This document shows positions 63,825-64,000 of a DNA stretch of 64,000 bases, piece after piece (position 1 is the stretch's first letter; each line of letters begins with the position of its first letter). Source of the DNA: Acidobacteriota bacterium. GTDB lineage: Bacteria > Acidobacteriota > Thermoanaerobaculia > Thermoanaerobaculales > Thermoanaerobaculaceae. The translations under genes were made by a program, and so were the position numbers. The DNA lies in NCBI GenBank assembly GCA_016213675.1, contig JACQZW010000068.1, forward strand, positions 29,760-93,759, in the 5' to 3' direction. The notes below the pieces were generated by a model, which ran no database searches, was not told the origin of the DNA, and saw only the letters and a list, made by a program, of their open reading frames with translations.

Positions 63825-63852
63825 TTGACGCTTCCGAATTCCGCGTGCTAGC
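63825..63852 (+). promoter_or_regulatory. Promoter candidate for the right-edge gene
   Basis: TTGACG (63825-63830), 16 bases, GCTAGC (63847-63852). Best copy of the recurrent GCTAnn arrangement, about 66 bases before ATG 63918. Confidence 0.5.
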
Positions 63853-63917
63853 GTGGCCGTCCGCGTGGGGCTCACGGGGCGCCGGCGTGCGCGTGCGCCG
63901 GACGGGGACGATCGGCG

Positions 63918-64000
63918 ATGACTTTCTGCACGTATTGCGGCACGCACAACCCCGAAGGCACGGCGTTCTGCGTCGCCTGCGGCAAGTCTCTCGCCGATCA
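63918..64000 (+). CDS. Zinc-ribbon protein, N-terminus only
   Basis: The last 83 bases open a frame from ATG 63918: MTFCTYCGTHNPEGTAFC, then VACGKSLAD, a classic double-CxxC zinc ribbon of the type that starts many myxobacterial kinases and membrane proteins. The rest is outside the window. A promoter-like box is 66 bases upstream. Confidence 0.65.
   Translation, partial: MTFCTYCGTHNPEGTAFCVACGKSLAD

Overview
The window is high-GC DNA with the gene content of a predatory or social deltaproteobacterium (Myxococcota-like). It holds four Hanks-type Ser/Thr kinases, two sigma-54 activators (one with an FHA domain), many secreted lipoproteins with Asp-rich or Gly-rich linkers, a myxobacterial Cys-rich repeat protein, and a lipoprotein with MopE-type DN-DCD metal motifs. 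No rRNA, tRNA, CRISPR array or intact insertion sequence was found. The taxonomic placement is inferred from gene families only.

Layout. 1-5.7 kb: three lipoproteins (one cut by the left edge), a secreted metallophosphoesterase and an aldo/keto reductase. 5.75-13.3 kb: catalase-peroxidase KatG and a 1761-residue thioester alpha-2-macroglobulin. 13.7-17.2 kb: an FHA/sigma-54 activator overlapping a membrane Ser/Thr kinase. 17.2-20.3 kb: two translationally coupled envelope proteins and an eight-repeat Cys-rich lipoprotein. 20.5-25.6 kb: EttA-type ABC-F protein, the MopE-like lipoprotein and a thioredoxin-fold lipoprotein. 25.8-29.5 kb: prolyl oligopeptidase and a CcsA/ResB-like pair for cytochrome c maturation. 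29.5-34.6 kb: two kinases around an NlpC/P60-like secreted protein and an unknown gene with a near-perfect sigma-54 promoter. 34.6-38.0 kb: a sensor kinase and sigma-54 response regulator pair. 38.0-41.0 kb: REP-like hairpins, a catalytically degenerate serine-recombinase fold protein, and an HdrD-like membrane Fe-S oxidoreductase. 41.4-45.4 kb: a vWA-like protein and a beta-helix/transglutaminase lipoprotein split by a one-base frameshift, with a drop in GC starting at the break.

45.6-50.9 kb, all leftward and closely packed: glutaredoxin, a ferredoxin:thioredoxin reductase-rubredoxin fusion, a PAS/PAS hybrid histidine kinase, then three zinc-ribbon proteins, two of them membrane proteins. 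This six-gene run is my best candidate for an undescribed system (thiol-redox electron transfer, a sensor and paired-cysteine membrane proteins). 51.0-52.7 kb: a GT39-type glycosyltransferase flanked by 38-bp imperfect inverted repeats. 52.75-61.8 kb: a kinase-cyclase-like-AAA-TPR protein, ThiD, a DUF4388/J-like protein, a HEAT-like protein and two small Cys-rich lipoproteins. 62-63.8 kb: two tandem toxin-antitoxin-like pairs (AbiEii-type nucleotidyltransferase, then a PIN protein). The right edge cuts a zinc-ribbon gene.

The genes together suggest heavy investment in envelope proteins and phosphorylation signalling, plus respiratory and thiol redox functions. A GCTAnn hexamer recurs upstream of several start codons, sometimes with a -35-like box 15-16 bases away, and may be part of the housekeeping promoter.
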